DNA of 64,000 nt from Epiperipatus broadwayi (taxonomy: Eukaryota > Onychophora > Udeonychophora > Euonychophora > Peripatidae): assembly GCA_028023455.1 (NCBI GenBank), contig JAQFVV010006275.1, positions 124,001 through 188,000 of the forward strand, written 5' to 3'. The translations under genes were made by a program, and so were the position numbers. Numbering within the stretch: the first letter of the stretch is position 1; the number at the start of each line of letters is the position of its first letter. Positions 62,445-64,000 of this stretch are shown here, piece by piece. The notes beneath the pieces are model-generated. The model did not search any database. It was not told the DNA's origin and saw nothing but the letters and a program-made list of their open reading frames with translations.

Positions 62445-64000
62445 TCCAACTGTGAAGAGAATAATGATAAGTTAAGTAAGACTAACCTCCACTATTAGTT
62501 TGAAAAAAAGTTTTTGAAATGGAGTTGAAGAAAATCATGTGCTAAGCTTTAGTTAAAAACTGAGCATCACCTATCCAACATAAACCTATTTTACCAAAAC
62601 AAATGTAGAAGGAGGAATACTCCTGGGAGAAATTTGCATCATACCTTAGGTGGCCATCCAAAAGCATGACCGTCTGTGCAAATTTAACCTGAAAATTATT
62701 TTATTGTAAGGTGTATACATTTAAATTATGTTAACCTATTCTGGAAATTAATATTATAATTATCATCTGAAAACTTGAAGCTATAAAAAGAAGTTAATGG
62801 GAAACTGATTGGAAACCATGGATAGAGTCAACTTGTATCAACCTATCCTGGAAATCATTATTACAATTTTAATCTGAACATTTGAAGCTGAAAAAAAGAA
62901 AAGTCTCGTCTAAATGGAACTGAAACTAGTTAAAGGAGAGGTTAAGAAGAAAAAAATCTATGGTAATAAATTATTGTAGATTATATATTACATTTATAAA
63001 TATTTAATAATATAAGTAATGTTTACATAAATGTTCTGGACATTTATCAGATAAGGTAGTCTATATATTTTAAATTTAACTTTTATTTATGCTTTGCATG
63101 CTTTTCATTTATAACATATAATCATAGCACTTTCACTTCTTTAATGTTTAGAAGTGATATAATGTTGTATATTGAAAGCATGCTAAGCATGAATAAAAGC
63201 TAAATTTAAAATATATAGATTACAGTTTCTATATAAATGTCCAGAACATTTCAATTACCCAGAAAAGAAAAAAAATCTTTCATATTGAATAATATAAGTA
63301 ATAACTGCTTATGATGAACGTTTGTTTTAAATTGTTTTGTTGAAACATGTTTTTATTTATTTATCTATTTATATTATTTTCCCTCTCTGAAGTATAAAGT
63401 TTAAAAAATCTTCCCAATTTTATAGGAAAAGGGGGAAATGGTTGTAGCTAATCATAAATTTTTTGTTTTATTTTATTATGAAATGTTGTTTTAGAAGCTA
63501 AAAAAAGGGGAATAACTCAGTTAAAGTCAATGTTAGTCCATTAATATGACTCAACAGGAACTAATCTTGCAAGGAATGTGTTAGATTTGGAATTGTCAAA
63601 TCATATTTTTTTAATTTTCTTACTCATTAGTTAATTTCATTAAATAATTGTTTAAAAAATAATAGTTCATGAAATTATTTTTTTGTGTGTTAATGTCTTA
63701 GTCTTTCAACTATCTGTTTTATGATTTGACAGTGTGTGTGGTTTGATTTCTTTATAGCATAAAGGATTTGTAGCTTATTCCAGTAAGACTATTCAAATTA
63801 AGATTGATTAAAGCATATATTTATATTTTTTCTTGTTCACAGTCCCAGTCCCTAAGGTAGCTCTAGATCAATAACAATTTATATATATATTTGTGTTTGG
63901 ACATTGAGATGGTTCTCTGAATAGCATAAGGGATAAGATCATTTTTAAGTCCATTCACAGCACTTTATTTGTACAGAAATTAGTTTATAGTAGGCCTGTG
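62445..64000. repeat. Diverged direct duplication, copy 2 (runs off the window)
   Basis: Partner of 59575-61720. It includes a private tandem duplication: 62730-62793 and 62841-62905 both contain AACCTAT(T/C)CTGGAAAT and TTGAAGCT. It also includes a private foldback at 63030-63250. The similarity continues to the last bases of the window, so the full unit is longer than seen. Confidence 0.72.
63030..63250. mobile_element. 221-bp foldback with about 88-bp arms
   Basis: 63030-63117 and 63162-63250 are inverted copies, starting AATGTTCTGGACATTTAT and ending with its complement. They share TATATATTTTAAATTTA and GCATGCTTT blocks. The loop holds a second hairpin, CACTTCT...AGAAGTG. The word AATAATATAAGTAAT occurs as a direct repeat outside both ends (63005-63020 and about 63288-63302), as an insertion or an excision-repair product might leave. 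Confidence 0.8.

Overview
The window is eukaryotic, animal-like, very AT-rich DNA (about three quarters A+T by eye). It carries almost no continuous coding sequence. It has small splice-bounded exons far apart, several decayed retroelement families, DNA-transposon debris, foldback elements and very long trinucleotide microsatellites. The reverse-transcriptase remnants, a GIY-YIG Penelope-like family and a tRNA-derived SINE would fit a large-genome lophotrochozoan such as a mollusc or cephalopod. That assignment is inference from remembered family styles and cannot be proved from this sequence alone. A 500-base run of N at 29798-30297 is an assembly gap.

Host genes. (1) The left edge holds the 3' end of a minus-strand gene: an internal exon (2076-2227) with one hydrophobic segment and a terminal exon (594-658) with stop codon and downstream AATAAA; the two join in phase. 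(2) A plus-strand gene is supported by two exons (16442-16531 and 23052-23096), both bounded by AG/GT and joining in frame. A possible 15-base microexon (38227-38241) and a weaker 51-base exon (43945-43995) have the same phase. Every proposed plus-strand exon is phase 1-1, as in a cassette-rich gene. I do not recognise either protein.

Layout. 1-2.3 kb: minus-strand gene end. 3.9-6.3 kb: decayed LINE with endonuclease and reverse transcriptase, followed by a 90-bp tandem duplication. 9.8-11.2 kb: two retroposed mRNA-like 3' ends, each with target-site duplications. 13 kb: 405-bp inverted-repeat element, with a second copy at 46.4 kb. 16.4-23.1 kb: host exons, a foldback and two SINE copies. 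23.5 kb: run of small hairpins. 24.1-26.3 kb: about 2.16 kb of uninterrupted TTC repeat, abutting the 3' tail of a minus-strand LINE. 27.4-28.8 kb: Penelope-like element with a head-to-head inverted duplication. 31-39 kb: palindrome, minisatellite, AAT/GAT microsatellites and an A-rich repeat field. 39.6-41.2 kb: pogo/Tigger-like DNA transposon. 43.4 kb: 360-bp MITE. 47 kb: foldback. 52.2-54.0 kb: second Penelope-like element (minus). 54.5-56.0 and 57.5-58.2 kb: two further LINE remnants. 59.6-64.0 kb: diverged direct duplication, each copy carrying its own foldback insertion.

Most of the window is probably intronic or intergenic and serves as a mobile-element landing zone. Several microsatellites and hairpins lie inside the inferred introns of the plus-strand gene.
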